A DNA stretch of 64,000 nucleotides from Acerihabitans sp015654925. Its GTDB lineage: Bacteria; Pseudomonadota; Gammaproteobacteria; Enterobacterales; Enterobacteriaceae. The position numbers and the translations under genes were made by a program. Below the pieces are notes generated by a model. The model ran no database searches. It was not told the DNA's origin and saw only the letters and a list, made by a program, of their open reading frames with translations. Shown in pieces: positions 18,340 to 27,419 of this stretch (the stretch's first letter is position 1; each line of letters opens with the position of its first letter). The stretch is from positions 372,001 through 436,000 of the forward strand of contig NZ_CP178732.1 in the NCBI RefSeq assembly GCF_047324175.1, read 5' to 3'.

Positions 18340-19010
18340 GGTTTATTCCCAAGATCCGGCGTACGCTTTTTGCGCCACAGGATCAGCAGCGATCCCGCCA
18401 GGCCTATTACCAGGAAAAACAGCGGCAATAACATCAGCCCGAGCATCAGCTCATCTTCGTAGTACTGGAACAGGGCGGTTTTGCCCAGCAGAAACCCAAC
18501 GGTGGTCAGGATAAACACCCAGATAAATGCGCTTAGCCAGTTGAACAGCTGGAAGCGGGCATCGCTCAGACCGGACAGGCCGGCGATGGTCGGCAACAAG
18601 GTGCGCACAAAAGCCACGAAACGCCCGATAAGCAGCGCCGAAAGCCCGTGCCGGTGGAACATCAGGTGCGCCCGCTGGTGATATTGCGCGGGTAAATGCG
18701 ACAGCCAGCTTTGCACCAGCCGCGTATTGCCCAGCCATTTACCCTGGATATAACTGATCCACGAGCCCAGGCTGGCGGCGGCGGTAAGCACCAACAGGGT
18801 CAGGGGAAAGTTCATGGTTCCTTTGGCTATCAGCACGCCGACCAGGATCAGCAGGCTATCGCCCGGCAAAAACGCCGCGGGCAGTAAGCCGTTTTCCAGA
18901 AATAATATGACAAACAATACCAGATAAATGGTCCAGACCAATGTCGGGTCGGCAAGCGTTTCAAAATCCTGTTGCCAGAGCGCATGTACCAGGGATTTTA
19001 GTATATCCAT
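18336..19010 (-). CDS. yqjA: DedA family transporter YqjA
   Basis: A 224-residue DedA-family inner-membrane protein (E. coli 220), needed with YghB for proton-motive-force homeostasis, alkaline tolerance and cell division. Acidic and basic residues important in the family are present in ENGLLPAAFLPGDSLL and in the RFVAFVRTLLPTIAGLS segment. About five or six membrane segments. First gene of the yqjA-mzrA pair. Confidence 0.95.
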   Translation of the reverse strand: MDILKSLVHALWQQDFETLADPTLVWTIYLVLFVILFLENGLLPAAFLPGDSLLILVGVLIAKGTMNFPLTLLVLTAAASLGSWISYIQGKWLGNTRLVQSWLSHLPAQYHQRAHLMFHRHGLSALLIGRFVAFVRTLLPTIAGLSGLSDARFQLFNWLSAFIWVFILTTVGFLLGKTALFQYYEDELMLGLMLLPLFFLVIGLAGSLLILWRKKRTPDLGNKP

Positions 19011-19430
19011 TCAGCATTCCTAACATGAAAGAGCATTTATTTTCTTCCCCATCCGCGCATCTTGAACGTGGATTAAGCCTGGGGTCGGCATTGCGAAAAG
19101 ACGTCTTTTCTGAAAAAAATTCACCCGCTGAAAGGGTGCGATCGCGGCCAGTCCGGCTCAACGCCAGGCTTTGCATACGCATGCGATGGAATGGCAAGCG
19201 CAGCGCTGGGATTTAATGCTGACAACCGTTAAAATGTAAAAAAAGCGGTCTCACTGTAACAAAATCGAACTCATTGAGACAGGGAAATATACCCGACAAT
19301 CGTGCCGAGAAAAGGATTAGTTGCATGAAAAAAGGGGGATTTTGCGATCCTTTACATGCCCTGACAGAAAAATAACACTTATTGACCCGATCCGGCCACG
19401 GTACCGCGGCCGGACCGGCGGGAAGGGGGA
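19011..19430. other. exuR-yqjA gap
   Basis: 420 bases with no supported gene. The palindrome CCGGCC-N10-GGCCGG at 19392-19413 could form a hairpin just after exuR, but no T run follows on the exuR strand. The yqjA promoter must lie here; I could not place its boxes with confidence. Confidence 0.5.
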
Positions 19431-20207
19431 TTACTTGGTGCCGTTGGCCAGGTTATCCAGATGGACCACCGGGTTTTCGGTAAACATGTAGCGATCGACG
19501 TTGAATTCGAAGTCATCGGTGGTGGCATGGAACAGCATCTGCTTGGTATTTTCCAGATGTTGCCACATGGCCAGTTTGGCCGCGTAGGGGTCTTTACGGA
19601 TTAACGCCTTCAGAATGTGGTCGTGATCTTCGCACCAGCTTTCAATGGATTTATCATCGATATGCTCATGCAGTTTACGCCAGTATGGGTTATGCAGCCG
19701 CTGGCTCCACATTTGCTCGACGATGGTGGCCATGGCGGTATTTTGCGTCGCCAGGGCGATTTGCACGTGGAATTTCAGATCCCATTGCGAATCGCGGAAT
19801 TTGTCTTCCAGCCGGGCGTTTTCCTGGATTTCCATCAGCAGCACGATGTCCTGGCGGGTCACCTGCGTGGCGGCGAATTCGGCGATATTGCTTTCAATCA
19901 GCTGACGCGCCTGCAGCAGCTCGAAGGGACCGGCGGTGGTGAACTGGAATTCTCCGGTGGGCAGCAGCAGGTTTTTTTGCTGGTTGGAAATAACGTGGAT
20001 ACCCGACCCTTTACGAACCTCAATGTAACCTTCCACCTCAAGCATAATGGTCGCTTCACGCACCACCGTGCGGCTGACATTCATTTCTTCCGCGATGTAA
20101 CGTTCCGCCGGCAGCTTTTCACCTACCGGATAGACCCCGGATTCGATGCGTTTTTTAAGCTCTGCGGCCAACTGTTGATATAATCGTTGGGTTTCAGTGA
20201 ATTCCAT
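19431..20207 (-). CDS. exuR: hexuronate regulon repressor ExuR (GntR family)
   Basis: A 258-residue GntR/FadR-type repressor, the length of E. coli ExuR. The N-terminal winged helix reads GVYPVGEKLPAERYIAEEMNVSRTVVREATIMLEVEGYIEVRKGSG; the C-terminal FCD ligand domain contains the metal-ligand pattern around D..H. It binds operators of the exu/uxa genes and is released by galacturonate or fructuronate derivatives. An ExuR-type box lies just upstream at 20284-20300, which suggests autoregulation. Confidence 0.96.
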   Translation of the reverse strand: MEFTETQRLYQQLAAELKKRIESGVYPVGEKLPAERYIAEEMNVSRTVVREATIMLEVEGYIEVRKGSGIHVISNQQKNLLLPTGEFQFTTAGPFELLQARQLIESNIAEFAATQVTRQDIVLLMEIQENARLEDKFRDSQWDLKFHVQIALATQNTAMATIVEQMWSQRLHNPYWRKLHEHIDDKSIESWCEDHDHILKALIRKDPYAAKLAMWQHLENTKQMLFHATTDDFEFNVDRYMFTENPVVHLDNLANGTK

Positions 20208-20283
20208 AATACATGCTCTTAAAGGTAGTGGAACGTTTCATCGGCCGTTGCGCCACTCATGCCCGGCTCGTCAAATTTGACTT

Positions 20284-20300
20284 ATTTGTTATACCACTTA
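20284..20300. promoter_or_regulatory. ExuR-type operator upstream of exuR
   Basis: Read on the minus strand this is TAAGTGGTATAACAAAT, close to the ExuR/UxuR consensus AAATTGGTATACCAATTT. It lies about 80 bases upstream of the exuR start. The match is inferred from the consensus. Confidence 0.6.
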
Positions 20301-20359
20301 TCAAAGTGTGCGCCTAGATGGCGAACTCTCATCCTGCGGTCTTTTCTACGGACTTTTGA

Positions 20360-20400
20360 AATGAAAATCCCCGGCGATGCTGTACGCATGTGCCGGGGAG
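20360..20400 (-). terminator. rho-independent terminator of exuT
   Basis: On the minus strand the arms TCCCCGGC and GCCGGGGA enclose an 18-base loop region and are followed by TTTTCATTT. It lies about 55 bases after the exuT stop and separates exuT from exuR. Confidence 0.75.
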
Positions 20401-20453
20401 ATCTAACACGTTCAGATTGCCGCGCCCCGAGGATAACCGCCGGGCGCGGGCAT

Positions 20454-21752
20454 TCAGCTATGGGCCGGTTTAAACGGCTCCTGCCCGGGAACCAGTTCGG
20501 CCACCGGACGGTTTTGCAGGATGGTCCACACGGCCAGCACGGCCAGCAGGTCAAATACCGACAATACCGCGAACAGCGGGCTGAAACCGAGGGTATCGGC
20601 CAAGGCGCCGACCACCAGGGCAAACATCGTACTGGCCGTCCAGGCCGCCATGCCGGTCAGACCGTTGGCGGTGGCGACTTCGTTACGGCCAAACACGTCG
20701 GAGGACAAGGTGATCAGGGCGCCGGACAGCGACTGATGGGCAAATCCGCCGATGCACAGCAAGCCGATGGCAACATACGGGCTGGTAAACAGACCGATCA
20801 GGCCAGGGCCAATCATCAGGAAACCGCCAAGCGTAACCACTAATTTACGCGAGACGATCAGGTTGACGCCGAAAATGCGCTGGAATAACGGAGGCATATA
20901 ACCGCCGAGAATACAGCCGAGATCCGCGAACAGCATCGGCATCCAGGCGAACATCGCTATTTCTTTGAGATTAAAGCCATAAGCCTTGAACATGAACAGC
21001 GGAATCCAGGCGTTAAAGGTACCCCAGGCCGGTTCGGCCAGGAAACGCGGAATCGCGATGCCCCAGAACTGGCGGTTGCGGATAATCTGCCAGGCCGACA
21101 TCTTTTTGGCGTTGTTCACCTGATGCTGCGCTTCCTGGCCGCCCAGAATATATTCGCGTTCTTCGTCGCTCAATTTTTTCTGGTTTTTCGGGTGCTTGTA
21201 CAGCACCAGCCAGGCGATGGCCCAGGCCAGGCTCAGCGCACCGACGATGACGAAGGCCAGTTCCCAGCTATGGATGATAATCGCCCAGACCACCAATGGC
21301 GGTGCGAGCATCGCGCCGATTGACGAACCGACGTTAAAGTAACCCACCGCGATGGAACGTTCTTTGGCCGGGAACCATTCGCTGCTGGCCTTGAGGCCGG
21401 CGGGAATCATTGCCGCTTCCGCCATGCCGACGGCGCCGCGGGCTATCGCCAGGCCGCCCCAGCTACTGGCCAGCGCGGTCGCCATACACATCAGCGCCCA
21501 GACGATGGCGAACACCGCATAACCGACTTTCGTTCCCAGCAAATCCAATACGTAGCCGGCTACCGGCTGCATAAGCGTGTAGCATGCAGAGTAGGCGGCA
21601 ATAATATAGGAATATTGCTGGGTGGTGATATGCAGTTGGTCCTGGAGGGTAGGAGCTGCCACTGCAATGGCGTTACGCGTCAGGTAACCCAGCACCGTAC
21701 CAACGGTGACCAGGGCGATCATATACCAGCGTAACCCTTTTATTTTACGCAT
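20454..21752 (-). CDS. exuT: hexuronate transporter ExuT (MFS)
   Basis: A 432-residue major facilitator symporter of the anion:cation (ACS) subfamily that imports galacturonate and glucuronate. Twelve hydrophobic segments; conserved RGAVGMAEAAMIPAGLKASSEWFPAKERSIAVGYFN, the hallmark of ACS sugar-acid transporters. The start at 21752 (MRKIKGLRWYM) matches E. coli exactly and has GGGAGAAG upstream; a five-codon upstream extension is rejected. It is divergent from uxaC, so transporter and pathway share a regulatory region. Confidence 0.97.
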   Translation of the reverse strand: MRKIKGLRWYMIALVTVGTVLGYLTRNAIAVAAPTLQDQLHITTQQYSYIIAAYSACYTLMQPVAGYVLDLLGTKVGYAVFAIVWALMCMATALASSWGGLAIARGAVGMAEAAMIPAGLKASSEWFPAKERSIAVGYFNVGSSIGAMLAPPLVVWAIIIHSWELAFVIVGALSLAWAIAWLVLYKHPKNQKKLSDEEREYILGGQEAQHQVNNAKKMSAWQIIRNRQFWGIAIPRFLAEPAWGTFNAWIPLFMFKAYGFNLKEIAMFAWMPMLFADLGCILGGYMPPLFQRIFGVNLIVSRKLVVTLGGFLMIGPGLIGLFTSPYVAIGLLCIGGFAHQSLSGALITLSSDVFGRNEVATANGLTGMAAWTASTMFALVVGALADTLGFSPLFAVLSVFDLLAVLAVWTILQNRPVAELVPGQEPFKPAHS

Positions 21753-22043
21753 TACCACTTCTCCCAATGAGTATGAACCGTCATCACCATTACCCAGATA
21801 TCATAGGGATGACGGATATAGAGTCAGCCGGAGAGCGCAGCACCCTCCGGGTATTGTTATAATCTGACGGCCCGTTTACCGCGCTTTAGCCACCCGCGCC
21901 TTGCCAACGCGTATGCCGCCGCCGTGATAACACCGTGCCGGATACCGCTCTTAGCACTCCCGGCCGATAACCGCCGGAAATCCTCATCGCCCTGGCCCGC
22001 CAGATACATTCATGACCCGAATTGCGGTCACTAAGACAAAATG

Positions 22044-22061
22044 ATTGAGTCCAGACTCAAT
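22044..22061. repeat. perfect 18-bp palindrome in the exuT-uxaC region
   Basis: ATTGAGTC, two bases, GACTCAAT. The form is that of a dimeric regulator's operator. It is distinct from the ExuR boxes nearer uxaC. The binding protein is unknown. Confidence 0.7.
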
Positions 22062-22253
22062 GTGGCGCTACGATAACTTGTCATACAGATTTAAAAGTTG
22101 AGAGCCATCACAAAAACCATTTTTTATTTAAGGGATAATAAATCGTCCCGTTAGCTGGGCGAATGCCCGTAAGCTGACTTATAAATGTTGAGTTTTTGTT
22201 GATTTCGACAGGAAATGGTATATCAGCCCCAGTAGGTACGGTAATTTTCTGCT

Positions 22254-22272
22254 AAATTGGTATAACATCTTT
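22254..22272 (+). promoter_or_regulatory. ExuR operator upstream of uxaC
   Basis: AAATTGGTATAACATCTTT matches the left half and centre of AAATTGGTATACCAATTT and lies 50 bases before the uxaC start. Repression of uxaCBA by ExuR is inferred from this and the neighbouring exuR. Confidence 0.65.
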
Positions 22273-22321
22273 CAACAATTTAGATACATTGCTCAATAAA
22301 GATGAAGGTGAGGAGCCTGAA

Positions 22322-23731
22322 ATGTCCCAGTTTTTGACTGAAGATTTTTTGTTGGATAGCGAGTTCGCCCGCCGTTTGTATAATGACTACGCCGTTGACC
22401 AGCCGATTTATGACTTTCATTGCCATTTGCCGCCGGAACAAATCGCCGGCGATTACCGTTTCAAGAATTTGTATGATATCTGGCTGAAAGGCGATCATTA
22501 TAAATGGCGCGCCATGCGCACCAACGGCGTGGCGGAGCGTTTTTGCACCGGTGACGCCGGGGATTGGGAAAAATTCCAGGCCTGGGCAGAAACGGTTCCC
22601 CACACCATCGGCAACCCGCTGTTTCATTGGACGCATCTGGAATTGCGCCGTCCGTTCGGTATTACCGACAAACTGCTTTCCCCATCCACCGCGCGTGAAA
22701 TCTGGGATCGCGGCAATGAAATGCTGGCTCAGGATAACTTCTCCGCCCGCGGCATCATGAAACAAATGAACGTGAAACTGGCCGGCACCACCGATGATCC
22801 GGTTGATTCCCTGGTCCACCACAAAGCCATCGCGGACGATGCCGGTTTCAACATTAAAGTATTGCCGAGCTGGCGCCCGGACAAAGCCTTTAATATTGAA
22901 GCTGCCGGCTTCAATGACTATATGCAGCGCCTGGAAGCCGCTTCCGATACGGCTATTACCGGTTTCGCCCAATTGTGCGACGCGCTGAAAAAACGCCTGG
23001 ACCATTTTGCCGCCCTGGGCTGCAAGGTTTCCGATCATGCCCTGGACGTCGTGGTCTACGGTGAAGCGGATGAAAGCACCCTCAACGGCATCCTGACCCG
23101 TCGCCTTGACGGCACGCTGCCGTCCCAGGAAGAAATCGCCCAGTTCAGAACCGCCGTCCTGTTATTCCTGGGCAGCGAATACACCCGCCGCGGTTGGGTG
23201 CAGCAATACCACATCGGCGCGTTGCGCAATAATAACAGCCGTTTGCTGGCGCAGCTCGGTCCTGATACCGGTTTCGATTCCATCAATGATCAGCCGGTCG
23301 CCATGGCCTTGTCCCGTTTATTGGATGCGCAGGCTAAAAATAACGCGCTGCCGAAAACCATCCTTTATTGTCTGAATCCGTCGGATAACGAAATTATCGG
23401 TACCATGATAGGTAATTTCCAGGGGGAAGGCATGCCGGGCAAAATGCAGTTCGGTCCGGGCTGGTGGTTTAACGATCAGAAAGACGGCATGGAGCGCCAA
23501 ATGCTGCAATTGGCCAACCTTGGCTTGCTGAGCCGCTTCGTCGGCATGCAAACCGATAGCCGCAGTTTCCTTTCCTATACCCGTCATGAATATTTCCGCC
23601 GCATCCTGTGCCGCATGCTGGGTCATTGGGTCGAGGCTGGCGAGGCGCCGGCGGATATTAATCTGCTGGGTGAGATGGTTAAGAATATCTGCTTCGATAA
23701 TGCGAAAAGCTACTTCGCCATCGAACTGTGA
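22322..23731 (+). CDS. uxaC: glucuronate isomerase
   Basis: A 469-residue uronate isomerase (E. coli 470) converting glucuronate to fructuronate and galacturonate to tagaturonate, first step of hexuronate catabolism. An amidohydrolase-type barrel: the metal-binding YDFHCHLPPEQIA near the N-terminus, WLKGDHYKWRAMRTNGV, and the C-terminal SRSFLSYTRHEYFRRILC. The start at 22322 follows GGTGAGGAGCC; the eleven-codon upstream extension is rejected. First gene of uxaC-uxaB-uxaA. Confidence 0.98.
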   Translation: MSQFLTEDFLLDSEFARRLYNDYAVDQPIYDFHCHLPPEQIAGDYRFKNLYDIWLKGDHYKWRAMRTNGVAERFCTGDAGDWEKFQAWAETVPHTIGNPLFHWTHLELRRPFGITDKLLSPSTAREIWDRGNEMLAQDNFSARGIMKQMNVKLAGTTDDPVDSLVHHKAIADDAGFNIKVLPSWRPDKAFNIEAAGFNDYMQRLEAASDTAITGFAQLCDALKKRLDHFAALGCKVSDHALDVVVYGEADESTLNGILTRRLDGTLPSQEEIAQFRTAVLLFLGSEYTRRGWVQQYHIGALRNNNSRLLAQLGPDTGFDSINDQPVAMALSRLLDAQAKNNALPKTILYCLNPSDNEIIGTMIGNFQGEGMPGKMQFGPGWWFNDQKDGMERQMLQLANLGLLSRFVGMQTDSRSFLSYTRHEYFRRILCRMLGHWVEAGEAPADINLLGEMVKNICFDNAKSYFAIEL

Positions 23732-23738
23732 TTATTGG

Positions 23739-23759
23739 GGGCAGGCCGCAGGCCTGCCC
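23739..23759 (+). other. intercistronic hairpin between uxaC and uxaB
   Basis: Arms GGGCAGGCC and GGCCTGCCC with a GCA loop form a very stable stem 8 bases after the uxaC stop. There is no T run, so it is probably an mRNA-stability or partial-attenuation element that sets expression of uxaC relative to uxaBA. Confidence 0.6.
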
Positions 23760-23823
23760 GGTTATAGCTGTTGAGTTCTATTTTATTACCTGCAAACGGG
23801 TAATTTCGTAAGGTAAATTTCGC

Positions 23824-25275
23824 ATGCAAACGTTAAATCGTCAAAACTTTCCTGGTCGCCAGTATACGGATCGCGTGATTCAATTCGGCGAAGGTAATTT
23901 TTTACGGGCTTTTATCGATTGGCAGCTTGACCTCCTCAATGAGCACACCGATCTTGATGCCGGCGTCGTGATCGTCCGGCCGATCAATACCGATTTCCCG
24001 CCGTCGCTGAGCACTCAGGACGGTCTGTACACCACCGTTATCCGCGGCCTGAACGAACAGGGCGAAGCGGTTCGCGAGCCGCGGCTGATTCGCTCGGTTA
24101 ACCGCGAAATCAACATCTACCAGCAATTTGATGAATATCTGGCGCTGGCGCACGATGCCAATATCCGTTTCGTGTTTTCCAACACCACCGAAGCCGGCAT
24201 CAGCTACCATGCCGGGGATAAATTGACCGATACGCCGCCCGCCAGCTACCCGGCCAAATTAACCCGCTTGCTGTTTGAGCGTTTCAGCCATTTTGACGGC
24301 GCCGCCGATAAAGGCTGGGTGCTACTGCCCTGCGAACTGATTGATTATAACGGCGAGGCGCTGCAGGAACTGGTGCTGCGTTATGCCCGCGAATGGGCGC
24401 TGCCGACGGAATTCACCACCTGGCTGCATGAGAACAATACCTTCTGTTCCACCCTGGTGGACCGCATCGTCACCGGTTATCCCCGCGGCGAAGTGGAAGA
24501 ATTGCAGGCCGAACTGGGTTATCAAGATACTTTCCTCGATACCGCCGAATATTTTTATTTGTTTGTGATCCAGGGACCGCAATGGCTGGCCAAAGAACTG
24601 CGTCTCGACCAGCTTGACCTGAATGTACGCATTGTCGATGACATCAAACCCTATAAAGAACGCAAAGTCGCCATCTTGAACGGCGCCCATACCGCGCTGG
24701 TGCCCGTGGCGTTCCTGGCCGGCCTGGACACCGTCGGCGAAGCCATGAACGATAAGCTCATCAGCACCTTTGTGGAAAAAACCATTGCCGAGGAGATTGT
24801 CCCGGTGCTGGACTTGCCCCACGACGAACTGACGTCGTTTGCCCAGGCGGTATTAAGCCGTTTCCGCAACCCCTTTATCCAGCATCAATTGTTGTCGATC
24901 GCGCTCAACGGCATGACCAAATTCCGTACCCGCATTTTGCCGCAGTTGCTGACTTATCGCGAGCAACACGGCGAACTTCCTGCTCGCTTGACCTTTGCCC
25001 TGGCGGCGCTGATTGCGTTTTACCGCGGCAAGCGCGACGGCGAAGGCTACCCGTTGCAGGATGATGAAAAATGGATCACCCGTTACCAATCGCTATGGAG
25101 CGGTGTGGACCAAGGTGAAGTTGCGTTAAGCACATTAGTGAATGACGTATTAGGTGACACAGAGCATTGGGAACAGGATCTGCTCCAGGTTCCCGGCCTG
25201 GCGAAACGGGTAGAGCAGCAGTTGCAAGCCATTCTCGATCAAGGCATGCGAGCGGCCGTCTCCGCCTATTGCTAA
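23824..25275 (+). CDS. uxaB: tagaturonate reductase (altronate oxidoreductase)
   Basis: A 483-residue long-chain mannitol-dehydrogenase-family enzyme (E. coli UxaB 483) that reduces tagaturonate to altronate with NADH. The nucleotide-binding segment QFGEGNFLRAFIDWQLD starts the protein; the family's catalytic KERKVAILNGAHTALV follows at about residue 280. In E. coli uxaB is a separate unit; here it is embedded between uxaC and uxaA. The next gene starts 17 bases downstream. Confidence 0.97.
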   Translation: MQTLNRQNFPGRQYTDRVIQFGEGNFLRAFIDWQLDLLNEHTDLDAGVVIVRPINTDFPPSLSTQDGLYTTVIRGLNEQGEAVREPRLIRSVNREINIYQQFDEYLALAHDANIRFVFSNTTEAGISYHAGDKLTDTPPASYPAKLTRLLFERFSHFDGAADKGWVLLPCELIDYNGEALQELVLRYAREWALPTEFTTWLHENNTFCSTLVDRIVTGYPRGEVEELQAELGYQDTFLDTAEYFYLFVIQGPQWLAKELRLDQLDLNVRIVDDIKPYKERKVAILNGAHTALVPVAFLAGLDTVGEAMNDKLISTFVEKTIAEEIVPVLDLPHDELTSFAQAVLSRFRNPFIQHQLLSIALNGMTKFRTRILPQLLTYREQHGELPARLTFALAALIAFYRGKRDGEGYPLQDDEKWITRYQSLWSGVDQGEVALSTLVNDVLGDTEHWEQDLLQVPGLAKRVEQQLQAILDQGMRAAVSAYC

Positions 25276-25292
25276 AAGCAAAAAGGTTAATC

Positions 25293-26780
25293 ATGAATAT
25301 TATTAAAATTCATTCTTTAGACAATGTGGCGGTCGCCCTGCAAGACCTGGAAGCCAATGAGTCGGTAGAAATGGGGGGCGCGACGATCACGCTGCCCCAG
25401 CCCATCGCCCGGGGGCATAAGTTTGCCCTGGCGGCGATCGCTGAAGGCGAAATGATCGTCAAGTATGGCCTGCCCATCGGCCATGCGTTATGCGACATCG
25501 CTCCCGGGCAGCATATTCATTCCCAAAACGCCAAGACCAATCTCAGCGATTTGGATGAATATGAATATCTGCCGGACTTCAAGACCCTGCCGGAGCAAAT
25601 GGCCGATCGCGACATCCAGATCTACCGGCGCGCCAACGGCGAGGTGGGTATTCGCAACGAATTGTGGATACTGCCCACGGTGGGCTGCGTCAACGGCATC
25701 GCCAAGCAAATTCAGCAGCGTTTTCTGAAGGAAACGTTTGGCGCCGAAGATATCGACGGCGTCCATTTGTTTACCCACCCGTTCGGCTGTTCGCAACTGG
25801 GGCAGGATCATGAAAACACCCGCACCATGCTGCAAAACATGGTGCGCCATCCGAACGCCGGCGCGGTGCTGGTCATCGGCCTGGGGTGCGAAAACAACCA
25901 GGTCGACGTATTCCGCACCACCCTGGGCGAATATGACCCGGAGCGGGTGACTTTTATGGTCTGCCAGCAGCAGGATGATGAGGTGGAGGCCGGCCTGGAA
26001 TGTCTGCGCGCGCTGTATTTGGCGATGCGCGGCGATAAACGCCAGCCGGGTAAACTCAGCGAGCTGAAATTCGGCCTGGAATGCGGCGGTTCCGACGGAC
26101 TGTCCGGTATCACCGCCAATCCTCTGCTGGGACGCTTTTCGGATTATGTCATCGCCAACGGCGGTACTTCGGTATTAACCGAAGTACCGGAAATGTTCGG
26201 CGCGGAACGCATTTTGATGAGCCGCTGCCGCGATGAAGCCACGTTTGAAAAAACCGTTCATATGGTCAATGACTTCAAACAATATTTCATCGCCCATGAA
26301 CAGCCGATTTATGAAAACCCGTCACCGGGAAATAAAGCCGGCGGCATTACCACCCTGGAGGAAAAATCTCTGGGCTGTACGCAGAAAGCGGGCCAAAGCA
26401 AAGTGATGGACGTGCTGAAATATGGTGAACGCCTGCATGTCCACGGGCTAAACCTGGTCAGCGCGCCGGGCAACGACGCGGTGGCCACCAGCGCGCTGGC
26501 GGGCGCGGGTTGCCATATGGTGTTGTTCAGCACCGGTCGCGGCACGCCTTACGGCGGTTTTGTTCCGACGGTTAAATTGGCTACCAATAGTGAATTAGCC
26601 GCTAAAAAGCCCCATTGGATTGATTTTGATGCCGGCCAGTTAATTCACGGCGTGGCGATGGATGACGTATTGGCAAAATTTGTCGACCTGATTGTCGATA
26701 TTGCTAATGGCAAACATACCCGTAATGAAGTCAATGACTTCCGTGAATTAGCCATATTTAAAAGCGGCGTAACGTTGTAA
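25293..26780 (+). CDS. uxaA: altronate dehydratase
   Basis: A 495-residue iron-dependent dehydratase (E. coli 495) forming 2-keto-3-deoxygluconate from altronate. An SAF-type N-terminal domain (about 1-90) precedes the main UxaA/GarD domain with conserved VGCVNGIAKQI, HPFGCSQLGQDHENTR, and CGGSDGLSGITANP. The frame is open upstream into uxaB, but the ATG at 25293 (MNIIKIHSLDNVAVAL) fits the family and has AAAAGG upstream. Last gene of the operon, followed by a terminator. Confidence 0.97.
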   Translation: MNIIKIHSLDNVAVALQDLEANESVEMGGATITLPQPIARGHKFALAAIAEGEMIVKYGLPIGHALCDIAPGQHIHSQNAKTNLSDLDEYEYLPDFKTLPEQMADRDIQIYRRANGEVGIRNELWILPTVGCVNGIAKQIQQRFLKETFGAEDIDGVHLFTHPFGCSQLGQDHENTRTMLQNMVRHPNAGAVLVIGLGCENNQVDVFRTTLGEYDPERVTFMVCQQQDDEVEAGLECLRALYLAMRGDKRQPGKLSELKFGLECGGSDGLSGITANPLLGRFSDYVIANGGTSVLTEVPEMFGAERILMSRCRDEATFEKTVHMVNDFKQYFIAHEQPIYENPSPGNKAGGITTLEEKSLGCTQKAGQSKVMDVLKYGERLHVHGLNLVSAPGNDAVATSALAGAGCHMVLFSTGRGTPYGGFVPTVKLATNSELAAKKPHWIDFDAGQLIHGVAMDDVLAKFVDLIVDIANGKHTRNEVNDFRELAIFKSGVTL

Positions 26781-26806
26781 TAACTTGGTTAAATCTTTAG
26801 AATAAG

Positions 26807-26842
26807 AACGGTGTTTCATTAATTTGAAGCACCGTTTTTTTT
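26807..26842 (+). terminator. rho-independent terminator of uxaCBA
   Basis: Arms AACGGTGTTTC and GAAGCACCGTT (one G-U pair) are followed by a run of T. It lies 27 bases after the uxaA stop. Confidence 0.9.
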
Positions 26843-26876
26843 CGCTATTTCTCTGGATTAACAGGAATTTCAAGTC

Positions 26877-27419
26877 ATGAGCCTATATTGGGTCGCCCAG
26901 GCGGTGGGGGGGTTGGCGTTTATCGTTGGCATCACCATGTTTATTAAACGTGACGATCGCAAATTCAAGCTACAGCTCGCTTTATACAGCTTCATTATCG
27001 GTTGCCATTTCTTTTTAATGGGCGCCAACGCCGCGGGCATGAGCGCGGTGCTTAACGCGCTGCGTACGGTGATCTCCACCCGTACCCGCAGCATTATCGT
27101 CATGTTCATCTTTATTGCGCTGACGCTGTCCCTGGGTCTATCGCAGATAAAATATGCCGTTGAACTGCTGCCGATCGCCGGCACGGTTATGAGCACCTGG
27201 GCGCTGTTCCGCACCCGCGGGCTGACCACCCGCTGCGTAATGTGGTGCTCCACCGCCGGCTGGGTCGCCCACAACATTTGGCTGGGTTCCATCGGCGGGT
27301 CGCTGACCGAAGGCAGCTTTTTAATCGTCAACGGCATTAATATTATCCGCTTCCGCCGTATGCAACTGCGCGGCATCGACCCGTTCCAGGCGGAAAACAA
27401 GGCCATCAAGGCGCGTTAA
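26877..27419 (+). CDS. ygjV: YgjV family inner-membrane protein
   Basis: A 180-residue integral membrane protein colinear with E. coli YgjV (183), with about five hydrophobic segments and the conserved blocks RKFKLQLALYSFIIGCHFFLMG and GSFLIVNGINIIRFRRMQ. Function unknown. It follows uxaA as in E. coli but behind the operon terminator. Its end overlaps that of the convergent alx by four bases. Confidence 0.92.
   Translation: MSLYWVAQAVGGLAFIVGITMFIKRDDRKFKLQLALYSFIIGCHFFLMGANAAGMSAVLNALRTVISTRTRSIIVMFIFIALTLSLGLSQIKYAVELLPIAGTVMSTWALFRTRGLTTRCVMWCSTAGWVAHNIWLGSIGGSLTEGSFLIVNGINIIRFRRMQLRGIDPFQAENKAIKAR

Larger units (their letters stand above)
21753..22321. promoter_or_regulatory. exuT-uxaC divergent regulatory region
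   Basis: 569 bases without a gene. An ExuR-type box lies at 22254-22272 (AAATTGGTATAACATCTTT, one half-site perfect), and a second weaker one at 22213-22226 (AAATGGTATATCAG). A perfect 18-bp palindrome (ATTGAGTC-CA-GACTCAAT) at 22044-22061 fits no regulator that I recognise. I found no good CRP site by eye. Confidence 0.6.

Noticed and set aside
19617..20183. 188-codon plus-strand frame
   Set aside because: Opposite strand of exuR, a clear GntR regulator.
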